DNA of 64,000 nt from Mesostigma viride (GCA_009746045.1 RPFO01000240.1:1064042-1128041); one strand, 5' to 3'. Counted from the first letter of the stretch, positions 21,623 to 33,166 are shown. The notes: generated by a model not told the origin, from the letters alone. Numbers and translations: made by a program.

Positions 21623-21927
21623 ATGGACGCATCGGCGAGTCATTTGTTGGACAACATGGTTTCCGGCATTAACAAGGCTTCCGACCTCTCTTCGCAGTCC
21701 GCGGTGGAGGGCGAGCAGCGGGTTTTCTCTCAGCTGCAGGCGCTGAGTTTAGGTTTGGAGAGACAGATGGTTGCACAGGCGGAGAGTTTTTTTTTTGGGC
21801 GCGGTTGTCCACCACGATGGAAGCGGTACTCCAGAAGGTGATGGAGCGGATGTTGACTCCCCAAGCGGCGGCGGGACCTGGGGCTTCTGCACCTTCCAGT
21901 GCAGAACCCAATCAGGTCGCGCCTTAA
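21623..21927 (+). pseudogene. Small gag-like coiled-coil ORF with frameshift at a T10 run
   Basis: The first frame (ATG 21623) gives a helical Ser/Gln/Leu-rich segment (SQLQALSLGLERQMVAQAES) up to ten T (21787-21796). The similar-style continuation (MEAVLQKVMERMLTPQAA..., stop 21925-21927) is in another frame. This looks like one short protein broken, or shifted, at the T-run. It recalls the Gln/Ala-rich segment of ORF-A in element 1 (SAMQAQIQSLTTAFGAFM), but no firm homology can be stated. Confidence 0.35.
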
Positions 21928-21989
21928 GGGCCGGGCGGGGCAGTCACCAGCGCGACGTTACCGGTGGGTACTGTGACCGTTGCGGGTGG

Positions 21990-22110
21990 TAATTCCGGGG
22001 TTGTGGGACCGTCAGGTCCCCGAATGACGGGGCTTTCCAATGCCCGTCCAGGGGTCGCACCGGGGCCGTCAGGTCCCCTCGTGGCGGGGCTTTCCAGCTC
22101 CTCACACCGA
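21990..22110 (+). repeat. Two imperfect ~65-bp units (GGACCGTCAGGTCCCC...GGGGCTTTCCA)
   Basis: Each unit has a short dyad (GGGACCGTCAGGTCCC) followed by a GC-rich stretch and GGGGCTTTCCA. Non-coding. Confidence 0.55.
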
Positions 22111-22312
22111 CCTTTGGCTCCTGTCCAGGTTCCCCCTCAGGGGTCTGGGTGGACCTCCCTATTGCCGCGTGTGGCGATAGTACGGGCGTGTGATTGGTCA
22201 TGGTCACATGACAGTTTACATTGTGTTCTTCACCCCATTGTCTTATCGGGTGGGAGCCTTTGGCACGTTGCTTGCCATTGGTAGATTGTTCTATTTGGGA
22301 CGTCGTTGAGTT

Positions 22313-22392
22313 GGTGACATTTGGTGACATTTGGAGACATTCGGTGACATTTGGCGACACTCGGTGATCTTTGGCGACTTTTGGCTACTTTA
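22313..22392 (+). repeat. Minisatellite of TTGGTGACAT units
   Basis: About eight imperfect units of 10-11 bp (TTGGTGACAT, TTGGAGACAT, TCGGTGACAT, TTGGCGACAC and so on). Confidence 0.8.
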
Positions 22393-22825
22393 TTGTAGCA
22401 TGGCCTTTATTGGCTCTTGTGATGAGAATTTGGAGGTTGAGCCACCTGCGTGTGATGTATCACCTCGTGCAGTTACAGTGGTGGTCGTGTCGATGCCTGT
22501 ATTGACTATCCTCACTTTGGATGTGTTAAGATTCACGTATGTCCGTGGCTAAACTTGTGGTGATCGTGGAGACCTTGGCTCACTGCCCTGTGTCTTGGCC
22601 CCTCGCTTCTGTCCTTTGGGCATGCATCCTTCTTCTGCGTGCCGCGCGGCCAATGGACGGGATCTGAGTTGGGCTTGCCCGATGGACCAGCTTAGTCGTG
22701 CAAGCTGGTCCCTGCCCCATCGGGACCATAGGTCACTCATGGGTTGCACCATGCGTATACGGAGTCTAGCATGTTCTGGGCGTGGTTGTCGTTGGGCTAG
22801 CGGGGTAGCCGACCTCTCCCCAGAG

Positions 22826-22837
22826 AGGGGGGAGGAG
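22826..22837 (+). promoter_or_regulatory. Polypurine tract of a second gypsy-type element
   Basis: GGGGGGAGGAG directly before an LTR starting TGTTGCG, the same arrangement as at 17715. Confidence 0.72.
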
Positions 22838-23356
22838 TGTTGCGTCCAAGCCTATTTAATTAGGTTCCTTTAGTGGACAGTTCGGCGCAACAATGTGAAA
22901 TAGGCGAAGTCTTAGTGTTCGACTATTTAGGACTATTTGTACAGCCGGTTCATACGGCGTTGTACTTGCTATTCAGTGGTTTTGTAGTACTTTCGGTACT
23001 TTGGTTTATCTGTAGGTGCGCAGCGTGTCAATGTGCGTGGACCTAGTATAAGTCGTTTTGGGTCGTACAGTCAGTTCGTGTGAACCGTAGCGCCCTAGAG
23101 ATCTCGGTTGACCATGCGTCCAAGCAGTGCTGCTTGGCACTGCTTGGCAACGCCGTGAGACGCCAAGGTTAATAGTGTGTGGGAACGTTCACCATTGTCA
23201 CCCCCGGAATGAATGAAATGAATTGAGTTAATCTCTTTCTCTTTCCGGCTGGGTCACGCCCGCGGGTTTAGGAAATGCATGGTCCTGAATTCCTGTCGTA
23301 AATGCTACATGTACCTCGGGAGGCATTAGCCACGCTTCCCTATAGAGGTTGCAACA
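22838..23356 (+). repeat. LTR of a second gypsy-type element
   Basis: 519 bp, starting TGTTGCG and ending GTTGCAACA. Inverted ends and the preceding polypurine tract mark it as a 3' LTR. It differs from the 17726 LTR in sequence, so it belongs to another family or a distant copy. No integrase or reverse transcriptase was found for it upstream. Confidence 0.7.
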
Positions 23357-23480
23357 CTTCGGGCTTGAACCGGCCAGGGTCAACTGCGCCAGGTTAATTA
23401 TGTTAGATTAGTTATCGTCCATACTAGTCATGGTGTGGATTGCGTAGATTAATATAGCGACCACTGTTCATAATGGTCTA

Positions 23481-24548
23481 TTATGAATCAGGTGTAGATC
23501 TTTCGCAGCCGGCAGTCAGCCGGGATGTAAAAACCTCCTTCAGCGCCTTTAGGAACTCCTTGGTGAGCTTTTTGTTCGCACCCAAGGAGGCTCCATGGGG
23601 CAGCTGACCTCGCTTGCCCACCACTTGTGTCATGAAGACGAGGTCTGACGCGGTGATGATCACCGTGTGCGCCGCAGTGGTTGGCGGATGGGGCAATTGC
23701 GCAATGTCTGGGTTCCACGGGTGCCACGTGTCATGCAAATGCTTAGCGCGGTATACAAAGAGCTCAATAGAAGGTTGGCTGCCATCCTCCTTCGCAACCA
23801 CCTCCTTGATTATGCCAAAGAGGACTGGAGTCCACGTGAGCTTCGAGTTGCAGAGAATACCAGCTGAAGGGTGCCAGTATAGAACAGCGGAGCCTTTCTC
23901 AACGCCTTGCATGCGCTTCAAGTAAGCGACCTTGGCTGCCATGGCCCTGTCTTCTGCCGCCCGCTCCTGCTGTGTGTGGCCATCATGACGAACTCGGTCT
24001 ACCAGCGGGGTGACGCGCACCGCCTCTGCGTCGACCAACGCCATGAAGTGCTCTTCTTGCGTCGGTGGTGGTTCAGGCGCTGCATCGTGCTCACGCAGGG
24101 CGGAGATGTCCGCGCGAGATGGCCACGGCAAAGGGTGCCACTCCTCAGGCACCTCCTCAGGGGCATGTGGGACTTTTGCGACAAAGGCCTTGTTTGGCTT
24201 GATGGTGTCGGGCGGAAAGTACCACTGCCAGATGCCATGGGGCAACTTCTCGACCCTTGTTTTGATCGACTCCAGCTCCTTCCCCAGAAACTCCATGTTC
24301 AATGGTGCGAAGGCTGGGGTGTCCTGCAACATCGGAATGCGGTCTGGATCCACAAGTCGGACGCCAAACAGCGGCCGCCCCTCCGCATCAAACTTGTAAG
24401 GCTGTGTCATCGCCTTCCCGCACCGTGGCGCGCCTTCCTGTCGAGTCCCCGCGGGCTGCCACGGCGTCTTTTGGGACTCCGTGGTCCGGTAGGACAACCA
24501 GGTCTCTGTGTTGCCCTGTACCTGGAAGAAGACGGCGTGGTGCACCTT
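23481..24548 (-). pseudogene. Unrecognised gene fragment, 5' end cut by the foldback element
   Basis: About 355 codons on the minus strand. The frame is open right up to the palindrome; the first upstream stop (24552-24554) lies inside the palindrome, so the N-terminus has been lost. The protein is soluble-looking, with a Trp/Pro-rich middle (LPHGIWQWYFPPD), a charged helix (~residues 190-215) and a C-terminal part resembling a bromo-adjacent/Tudor-like fold only in style (GSAVLYWHPSAG, TWTPVLFGIIKEV, ELFVYRAKH). Catalytic residues are not identifiable. It may be the C-terminus of a transposon protein. Confidence 0.45.
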
Positions 24549-24549
24549 C

Positions 24550-25147
24550 AGTTAGAATATTGCGGCGTCAATATTCTGATCACTCTTGAAGGAATAGTGC
24601 CGGGTGCCAGAGCCTAGAGAGCGCAGGGCTAATTGCGCGGCCCAGGGGCCGGAGGCGTAATTAGGCTTAATTACGGAGGCCAGGGGGCCGGCGTAAATAG
24701 TCTGCGGAGGCTGGGAATTCGTGAGTGCGCGGGCTGGCAGTGGGCTAGCGGCGAGCGAACGATCCTCTTCCCGCGTGTCAAATTTATGTTAAGCAATTAG
24801 CCCGGCTAACTGCTTTTATACGTCGAAGGTTCACTTCGACTACTTGCGCGCAAGTAGTCGAAGTGAACCTTCGACGTATAAAAGCAGTTAGCCGGGCTAA
24901 TTGCTTAACATAAATTTGACACGCGGGAAGAGGATCGTTCGCTCGCCGCTAGCCCACTGCCAGCCCGCGCACTCACGAATTCCCAGCCTCCGCAGACTAA
25001 TTACGCCGGCCCCCTGGCCTCCGTAATTAAGCCTAATTACGCCTCCGGCCCCTGGGCCGCGCAATTAGCCCTGCGCTCTCTAGGCTCTGGCACCCGGCAC
25101 TATTCCTTCAAGAGTGATCAGAATATTGACGCCGCAATATTCTAACT
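24550..25147. mobile_element. Foldback element: near-perfect 598-bp palindrome
   Basis: Two 299-bp arms meet without spacer at 24848/24849 (CTTGCG|CGCAAG); only one mismatch was found (near 24697/25000). Each arm has a canonical TATAAAAG about 30 bp from the centre, pointing outward. The termini are GAATATTG, preceded by AGTT. A rearranged copy lies at 33840-34404 and a partial arm at 25298-25435. No coding capacity. It interrupts the gene fragment on its left. Confidence 0.85.
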
Positions 25148-25297
25148 CCAACCCTTTCTTAGGAAACCTCAGGCACTTCCTAGAAGCTCGGCAATTCTGG
25201 CACCTGCGCCTGGCGGAATTATTTCCCAAATAATTCGCTCCGGCAGGAACCGAACCCCTGACCTCACGCGTGCGGCAAATTTATGTTAAGCAGTTAG
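25148..25297. other. Short unique spacer
   Basis: Separates the foldback element from a second partial arm. It contains GGTTCGGTTCC on the minus strand, close to a Pol III B box, but no A box or tRNA fold accompanies it. Confidence 0.4.
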
Positions 25298-25435
25298 CAG
25301 GGGGCCGGCGTAATTAGTCTGCGGAGGCTGGGAATTCGTGAGTGCGCGGGCTGGCAGTGGGCTAGCGGCGAGCGAACGATCCTCTTCCCGCGTGTCAAAT
25401 TTATGTTAAGCAGTTAGCCGGGCTAATTGCTTAAC
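25298..25435 (+). repeat. Partial foldback arm next to copia A
   Basis: Matches the left-arm interior of 24550-25147 (GGGGGCCGGCGTAATTAGTC ... GGGCTAATTGCTTAAC). Its last five bases, TTAAC, form the target duplication of copia element A. Confidence 0.75.
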
Positions 25436-26088
25436 ATTTGCGCAGCAACTCGTCAGCAGAGCTTGTGAGCTCCTGGTCCTTGCCGGCTGGAATGACCCAA
25501 GGCTGCTGGCTAGCAACCTTTATCCTCACACCAGGCCTACGACCCTCGATAGGCTCGCCACTCGTCGTGACGACCAAGGTTCGTGTGTGAAGACGCTCGT
25601 TGCCTCGTTAGGCCTCGAGCTATATGCAACCTCGTTCCATCCTTGTTCCTCGGTCATGAGCAACGCTGGGCAACGCTACATTGCCAGAGCCTCGTATCGC
25701 TGCCTTGCATCCTCGTTGCAGGCAGCATACAGGAATCTCTGGCTATCCTGTGTCTAGGACAGCACAGGACCTGCCACAGTCCTGCAAGGACTTACATCCT
25801 TGCAGACCTGCTGGCTGGTTACTGGCTTCTACTAGCCACAGTACCGTTGAGCCCTCAGTACACTGTGTCCCAGTCACGTGAGAGTCCAGGCTAAGCCTGT
25901 GCAGGCACGGCCTGCCACGTGTCCTGTCCACTATGTCCTGAGTGTGCACCGCCCTCGCCCACCGGTCGGCAGTACTTCGGGACTTGATAACTTTCTAGTC
26001 CCTTGTCTGTTCTAGGCGGTTGACACGGCGTTGGAAAGGTCTCCTCAACCTGCATCCATCTAGCACATTGGTGCCCCAATATGCTAAC
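25436..26088 (-). repeat. 3' LTR of copia A
   Basis: 653 bp. Minus-strand start GTTAGCATATTGGGG, end GCAAAT; not the usual TG...CA. It contains a perfect hairpin CTGCAAGGA-CTTACA-TCCTTGCAG (25782-25805) present in all four LTR copies of the window. It is nearly identical to the 5' LTR at 33167-33818, so the insertion is recent. Confidence 0.82.
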
Positions 26089-26552
26089 TCCAACCCTTTC
26101 TTGTTTTGGAGCTTGGACCAGCCTGAGAACCTATCAGCCACTGTCCCCACAAGCCTTGAACATCTGATCCCTCCCAGAGACCAGACCTGCCTTTTCTTTT
26201 GGAACCTGAGGTGCCTCCAAATATTAGCTAGGCCTGCTCATTGGTTCAAAGGTTGCCCTCTGACCCACATGACATCCCAACCCTTTCTTTGGGAACCTGG
26301 TGTAGATTAAAGTTAGGTCTTCACTTAGTCAGAGGAGTTTGGATAGAGGAGTCCATGAACGTACTATTGTGAGTTCCTGGTCATCCAGTTATCACAGGCG
26401 CCCGTTCATATGGCGCCCGCCACGGAGCCTCCTTTATCTTTTAAATCCTTCCAAAGACTGAGAGAGCCCTGACAAATGTTAGCCAACACATGGGGAGCCC
26501 ATGTCCTCACTGAGTCTCACTCAGGATTCATACATGCCAGGCTGAGGTCAGC

Positions 26553-26610
26553 TGGGGAATCGAACCCCACCCCATATCCTCCAGGTTTGGATCAGCTCCT
26601 GGAACTGAGC
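26553..26610 (-). ncRNA. tRNA-like D-arm/T-arm pair in the 3' UTR of copia A
   Basis: Minus strand: GCTCAGTTCCAGGAGC (26595-26610) folds as a D-arm, followed by TGGGGTTCGATTCCCCA (26553-26569), a perfect T-arm with a Pol III B-box core. The acceptor stem does not pair and no proper anticodon loop is seen, so this is tRNA-like or tRNA-derived, not a working tRNA gene. Confidence 0.5.
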
Positions 26611-27023
26611 ATCACAAACAACAAGACATGACAATAACAAGATTATGTTTTATTATAAAGAAGTATAACCCATAGTGAGGCCCCTGGCAACCACGTCCAA
26701 CATGGTCACACAACCAGGGATTTTATTAGCATGCAACAGGTTGGTTACAGAGAATATATACAAATGTACAGCAACCTGTTAGAGCCAACACTTGGGCTGC
26801 CCTTGCAGGGTCCATTCCATGAAGACCCAAGGCCCATTACAAAGTCCTTAAGACTCTTCTGCAGCTCCATGACAGAGCCAGGCGAAATTCTCAGCCAGGG
26901 GAGTGACTCCACCCTGACCCCTGTCCAGCAGAGTGTGTCTGAACTCTGAAGGACCTGCTGTCAGCCACCACGTGGCTGCCCAGCCCACTGGGATGCCTCC
27001 CACCTAGAGCAAGGCTGTTTGGT

Positions 27024-28385
27024 CTACTCTGGCCCTCCCCCCTTGGAGGCCATGAGCCCACGAAGCAAAGGGTATTGCAGCTCAGCCTTCTCCTCCAGCT
27101 TGGTGAGAGCATCTGCAGGGTTGTCCACGCCAGCCACATGTTCAATGTTAGCTAAGCAAGACATTTCCTTGAGCAACAAATAATCAAGGTCCCTGCTCCT
27201 GGCCAGCTGCCTGTGCACAAACTGCACCATGCCCATGCTGTCAGTTCTTACCAGTGTGTGCATCTGCAACCGACAGGAAGCCACTTGACATAGCTGGTAA
27301 AATAGCTCCCTCAAGTAAAGAGCAGTATGAAGCCCTTCACAGATTGCCCTGCACTCAGCAATGTCACTGCTGGGAGTTACCCTGTTCTGCAACCGACTGT
27401 ACCAGCAGACCAGAGAGGACTGTTCCTGCACCAGGGATATTAATGCTGCTGCACGGCCCCTGACCTCTGTGACCTTCCTACTATCCATAGAACTGTCCAC
27501 ATAGAGCATCATGTCAAAAGGCCTGTACAAATCCAAAGGACCCAGCATGAGAGGGGGAGACATGCGAACAGCCTCTACCACTCTCTCAGCACCCACCTCA
27601 ACCAGTTGGGAATCGGTCAACCGACTCAGTACCAACAGGTCAGGAGCACAAATGCTGGCCAGCCATGCCAACATACCTCGTATTGTTGCACATCTGGCCT
27701 GGGTGATGGGCTCCTGCAAGGCATCTATGATCTGCTGAGGATAATCCTTACCACCCTCCAGCTGGATGGACCATGTACCCTGCTGATGGACCAAGGTCGC
27801 CTGCATTCCACAAAACACCATGGGCTCATTCTCAACCATGTACTGGATCTTACCCAGTTCAAACCGTTTCTGGATCCTGGCCAGAGTCAACTCTTGCCAA
27901 GTGGGATGGCCCAGGAGATGCAGATCATCACCATGCAGGGAGGCAAACGCTGGCAGCCCCTCATAGCTACCCTGAAACAGACAAGGATCAACTGGAGAGA
28001 CTGAGAGACCACAGACAGACCTGAGGTACTTCTCCAAGCTCTTCCTCCAGATGATGGGACTCGATCTAAGGCCTTCAACGCCTTTGAGAATCCTCAAATA
28101 CCTCGTCTTCAGCTCTGCCCTCCACACTGCAGGCACCTTAACAAAGAAAGGGGGTATTGTGCGCCAAGTATCCTGTGCTTCCTGCTGATCACCCTTAAGA
28201 AAAGCCCTCTTGAAATCTACCAACACAGAGCTATAGGGTATCCCCTTCTGCAGAAAAGACAAATAAATGCACAACAAAATCCTCCATGTATCATGCAGCA
28301 TCCCTGGTGTGTAAAGCTCCTCATCTGCTAACTGTCCAGTGCCATGGTACTCAGTCACAACTGGTCTAACATGTGGCACCTGCAC
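27024..28385 (-). pseudogene. Reverse transcriptase and RNase H of copia A
   Basis: 453 codons. RT first catalytic motif VDFKRAFLKGD; YVDD box replaced by LHGDDLHL; RNase H acidic residues in LYVDSSMDS, AECRAICEG and RTDSMGM; C-terminal NPADALTK, a hallmark of copia pol. It is separated from the upstream integrase part by a one-base deletion at ~28390 (copy C has GAAGTAGATG where A has GAGTAGATG). The domain itself has no internal stop. Confidence 0.88.
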
Positions 28386-28390
28386 GCCAT

Positions 28391-30610
28391 CTACTCCTTG
28401 AGCTTGAGGACAAACATCAATCTGAGCAGCTGGTGATCCTCAGGGAGGACATCCACAGGCTCTGCACAGTTGGCAACTATCCACTCATGCCCAGAAGCAA
28501 CAAAGCCAAGAGTCCATGCCTTAGCCATCTTGGGGCTTTGCATCATCTCCACTAGCTTGCGCCAAGGTACAGGACTCGTTCCTGGGATCTGGTACCTCTG
28601 CACACCCAACTCACGTGGGTCAAACGTAGTAGGGAGGATCAGCAGGTCCCCAGCAATGGGCTCCTTTGTATCAGGACCCTCTGCCTCTAGACCCCTCACA
28701 GCCCTTACAGCCACACTAAGACCCTGGGAGTAGCGATATCTCTGCAAGGGAAGGCGGCCCTGCCCTTCTAATGCTAGCTCCTCAGAGGATATCCTCACCC
28801 CTGGTAAGCACAAGAAGTTCTGACCTAGAATGGCAGGCCCCTGATACCCTTCAACCACACTGAACGTGGTGGGCACCCCCAGGATAGGCACACTCACTTC
28901 TCCCAAGATCTTCATGGACACATTCCCAGAGAAATCAGACACAGCTAGGCAGCTAGGGGATGACCACTGCAAGCCTGCAGCATCCTCTACCCTTAGAATG
29001 GACACCTGTGAGTTGGTATCCACTTCTAGTGCTGGTGCCCCACATGACCCCCATCCCGTGAGCTTAGATACCTTGGGATCACGCTTGCTGTTCTGCAGAG
29101 CTCGAATGATGTCCGCCATAAGCAGCCCCCTGGACTGTGGTGCAGCCCTGGCCACCTCTGGCCTTGTGACAGACGTCTCAGCAGACTCCTGCTCACCCTC
29201 ATCCATCCAGGACAGACCATAATCCAAGCATGGTGGGTTAGCATCTGCTGCCTGGCTCTCATCCTGCTCATCTCCCTCCAAGGGAGGATCAGGGCCGTCT
29301 TCAGGCCAGATTGCAGTTGGCCTTCTCTCCTTGACGTGAGCCCAGGATAGCCTGTACACGTGCTTGGGATTACTCTCCAAAGCCACCAGACAAGAATGGT
29401 TAGCTTCCTCAACATGGGTTACCTGCCCATCTTGCCACTTGCCACGCTTGCCTGGTAATGACGGTTCCTTCCACATCCTGACCCTCAGTCCCACCTGGGG
29501 CCTCAGCATTTTCCAACCCTTGTCCTTACGCCTCAATCTGGAAAACACCCTGTCTGCCTTCTTCAGGCAGGCTGCCACCACGTCCTGTGATAGCATACCA
29601 AACTGCAATGCCAGGGGAGAGACTGCCACACCATCATAGTAATAGGTTACCCTGTGGTTAAGCTGCTCCTCAATCCCCTTACACCAAGCTGCTTTCTCTA
29701 GAGCTGATGCCACAACAGGCACACTCCTAGCTGCTAGCACCACTGTTTTTACTTCACGTATAGATCTCTCTACAGCTCCCTGCTGCCCATGGGATTCCCT
29801 AGGGACCACTACCAACTTACAAGGAAGCTGGTCAGCCAGCTTGATCAAGCAGTCAAACTGCAAGTCAGCTTGCACCTTGGTGTACACCCCAAAGCCTGGC
29901 AACAAAGACTGGAGACCCATCAACAGCTGATGCTCCTGCATTCCAGGAAGAATGGTCAGCAACCTATATCTGCTAAACCTATCCACCCCCACCAACAGAT
30001 ACATGCCCCTGATGTGTTGGATGTCCACCTGGATATCCCCCCGCTCTCTAGCAGGTTCTCTGGCATGGGACTGTGGGAGGCGAACAGCATTCTCCTGACA
30101 GACACAATTCTGAGCAGCTGCACTGCAGGCCTCTAGCAAAGGCTCCTTGCCAATCTTCCAAGCAAACATCTCTGCCTGCTTAGAGTGGCCAAAGATATGG
30201 TGTAGAGTGTTTCCAGCCTGAGCATAGCTCAACCCCCTGTCAGCCTGGCTGCACAGAGAGGAACGTGACAAAGACTGTGTGCTTGGGATAGCACGACCCA
30301 CCTGCTGTTCTCTTGCTCCAGGGACCTCCTCCAAGGTAGCTCGGCTCCCAGAGCCAGCCCCGGTTCCCACAGAAGCTGCAGGTCCTTCCAGTCTGGCGGC
30401 TTGACTCCCAGAGTCAACCCCAACAACTGGAGACCCTGCACCTGCCACAGGCACAGGGAATTCCACTGCTGCAGCAGCGTTATTGCAATCATTGAGTGGA
30501 AGCACCTCATCATTCCCAACCCCTTGCTGCTGCACAAGAGGGACACCCCCATTACTATGTACAACTGTTCGTCCCACTAGGGGTGATTGACTATTTACAG
30601 GGGACAACAT
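28391..30610 (-). pseudogene. Integrase and retropepsin-like domain of copia A
   Basis: 739 codons beginning straight after the gag UGA (30617-30619) in the same frame. Order: low-complexity linker; a His/Cys segment (HHIFGHS...CSAAAQNCVC) in the place of the GAG-pre-integrase zinc module; integrase (QVDIQH, VQADLQFD, QQGAVERS); a charged linker; then a segment with VDTNSQVSIL and ILGQNFL (about 28800-29035), the two halves expected of a retropepsin. The frame stops at the deletion before RT. Confidence 0.8.
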
Positions 30611-30616
30611 CTCAAG

Positions 30617-31962
30617 TCATGGCTTACCCACCTGGCCAGAGCCTGCTCCAGCAGACTTGGCCTGGTCTGGGCAGTCACGTCGCCAATGACCCGTCCTGCC
30701 ACATCCAAAGCACTTGTCATCCTTCCCAGCAGCAGCCTTCTTCAGGCCACCCTGGTTCTGGCTGCTCTGACTGGCCTGGGTGCCCTGGCCCTGGCTCTTG
30801 CCTTGCCCTTGGCCACCCTTGTTCTGCTGACCACCCTGGTGACCACCAGCCTGCTGCTGACCCTTGCCTTTGGATCCCTGCTGCTGGCCCTTGCCACCCT
30901 GGTTACCATTCTGCCTGCGCCTGTTAGCCCTCTGACGCCTACTAGGTCTGGTTTCTCCCTGAGCACCCTGCCCAGGGGCGTCACCATGGACCTGATGAGC
31001 GGAGGCTGAAGGGGCACCAGTCACCTGGATTGCCTTGCAAGCAGCATTGTCAGATGGACGGATATTGAAAATAACCTTTTGCAAGGCTGGCCACGTCCCA
31101 TCTGTCTGATCAGCAAACATCCTAGCTGCATTTCTCCCATCCACACTCAGCCCCATGCGATCCAGGAAGTAATCTGCCACTGCTCTGTCAGTCAGATTGA
31201 AGCCATGCTTGGCCCCCTTCTCCCTGATGCGTGTGAGCCGCTGCAGCTCCTCAGCTATTGTGCCCTTGATCTCAAAGGTATCATAGCTGAGCTTATAGTG
31301 ATTAGTGAGGTTGAGTACCTTATCAGAAACTCCTGACGTAGGCCCTCTAGGAACTGAGACCAAGTCAGCTTGTCCTTGACAGCTTGCCTAGCCTTGTCCC
31401 TCACACGCTCACTGAATCCCTATTAGTCGTGGATGTGTGGAATACCTGCACAAGGTTGACAGTGGGATCTACAGAGCATGAAACTAGCTCCATATCCTCC
31501 AACCACTTGTCTAGCTCTTCCTGTCCCACAGGAGGCTTGAGAGGCTTCTGGCCATTCATCACAGCCACAGCACTCATATGAGGTCTAGTCCCAGGCAAAG
31601 CACGAGGGTCACTGCCAATGACAGCAGCTCCTACAGGTGCTAATGGCGCAGGAACATAGCTGCAGGAACACCAGACGCAGGCACACATGGTCTCTTACCA
31701 GGTGCTTGACGTTCAGCATCATTCTGGCCCTCCCCCGTCAGCACCACGCCGTCGGTTGGCCACCCTGCACGCTCCTCCCCTTGTGCCACCTCTTTCCTCT
31801 TCCGGTTGGAGCCCTCCTGCCATTGACGCCCTCTGCCGTTGGGATCGCCTGTCCCTCTGGCACGACGTTGGCGGGGCCTCCCGTGTCTGCCCTTGCCTCA
31901 CCCCCGCCATCCCCCGCTCCTGCCCCGCTCCCGCTGCCGCCCCCGCGCGTGTTACGAAGCAT
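30617..31962 (-). pseudogene. Gag of copia A, one frameshift, ending in UGA
   Basis: Start at ATG 31960-31962 (MLRNTRGGG...). N-terminal Gly/Ala/Pro-rich part; capsid-like helical part (WLEDMELV, RQEFSDKVLNL..., IREKGAKHGFNLTD); Gln/Gly-rich linker; zinc knuckle CFGCGRTGHWRRDC binding element RNA. A one-base deletion at ~31412 (GATTCAGTGAG versus GATTCGAGTGAG in copy C) breaks the frame; copy B has the same lesion. A second indel lies at ~31333. Confidence 0.82.
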
Positions 31963-32014
31963 TATAGAATACACAGAAAACACACGCAGATATGGCTGCT
32001 GGAACCCCTCAGGC

Positions 32015-33143
32015 TCACGCACTTACTCCAGACGAGGCCGCCTCCTGGCTTGCACTCGCCTGCCCCTCCTCACGGTCTGGACGCTCCTCAACACCCTCAG
32101 CAACCGGTGTGGCTGCTGCTGCCGCTGCGACTATCTGGAGGCTTGGGTTAAACTCTCCCAGAACGCAGGTCACAGGTCGCCCGTCTCCTTGCGTTCGACT
32201 GGATGTTGAGTCTCACCTGGGTTGCGATGCCAAGCAAGTCGCGCACCCACCGCTTACCGCCGCCGACCAGCTCGTTCTGCTCGCCTCGGCCGTAACGGTC
32301 GTACTCGTGAGTGACCTCACGAGGGAATGCAGATCAGCTCTCTGCCTTCCTCGTAGGTCTCGGTAGTGCCGTCGCCCTGGTTTATCTGCTGGGCAGAGCG
32401 CTTGACGGAGCCCTCTGGCTTGTCAGTCCACTCGAAATGGACGTCTTCAGGCGTCTTCTCGACCCCCGTGACAATCTCCACCTCCGGACCCCACGCACTG
32501 GTGGTTTCCGGCCTCGGTGTATCAAGCCTTGAGTATACCCCGAAAGGCTGTGTGGTGATAAAGAACCTGTCTGCGTACCCTCTCGACTCTTGCAAAAGGA
32601 CAGCAACAAGATTCTCAATGTTTGGGCAAATACCTCTGCCGTGCTCCAAGGATTTACCGTCTCCCGAGCACGCGCGTTCCGGATGATGTCGGCGTCTGGT
32701 ACCCCCTCTCCTAGCACGCTGTCGCCACCCAGTGGTTAAACAGCCGGTGCTGCCGAGCGCTGTTGCCACAATCTGGCTAAGCGCCTCCCTGGCTAGGTCG
32801 AGACCGGCTAGAGTATATGGGCGCCCTGATAAGCGACCTCCACACGATTAGCAGTTTCAGCTAGCGCGTCACGTAGCCGCACCAACTCTTCCACCGCCAC
32901 TCGCCCCGTCTCACCTGGAGAAATCACGACGCGAGCCCGTTGAATAATCGGGTCCGCCGCCGCTGGCCTGCTGCCTCCCCCACTCACCGCCACCCACCCC
33001 TCTTCTGCCAAGTGCCTCGCTACGTAGGCCGCTTGCACGAATGTTGGAGCGTTTGCTTGGTTACGGTAGGGGAAAAACGCTTGCGCGTCTCTCTGCTCGT
33101 TCGCCTCACCAGCACCGTGGCTGCTTGACGATGAACCAGACAT
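32015..33143 (-). pseudogene. ORF0 of copia A: extra ORF before gag, frameshifted
   Basis: Starts at ATG 33143 (MSGSSSSSHGAGEANEQ), 24 bp inside the 5' LTR boundary, and ends at TGA 32015-32017, ~50 bp before gag. Comparison with copy B (41004-41938) shows several one-base indels here. Helical and acidic, e.g. VEELVRLRDALAETANRVEVAYQGAH, with no nucleic-acid-binding or catalytic motif that I recognise. Copia elements normally begin with gag, so this is additional. Confidence 0.62.
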
Positions 33144-33166
33144 GAAAGCGTGGAAGCAATAGTACG

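Noticed and set aside
24550-25147. 2-bp TA target duplication (Tc1/mariner-like) for the foldback element
   Set aside because: The flanking TTA/TAA are part of the extended palindrome (AGTTA...TAACT) and the second copy has TTC instead, so no duplication can be claimed.
25225-25260. tRNA gene suggested by GGTTCGGTTCC (minus strand)
   Set aside because: No A box, no D-arm or acceptor pairing within 100 bp.
29364-31009. Antisense ORFs (91-143 codons) opposite copia gag and integrase
   Set aside because: Repeated in all three copies as complements of the coding strand; no start context or family resemblance.
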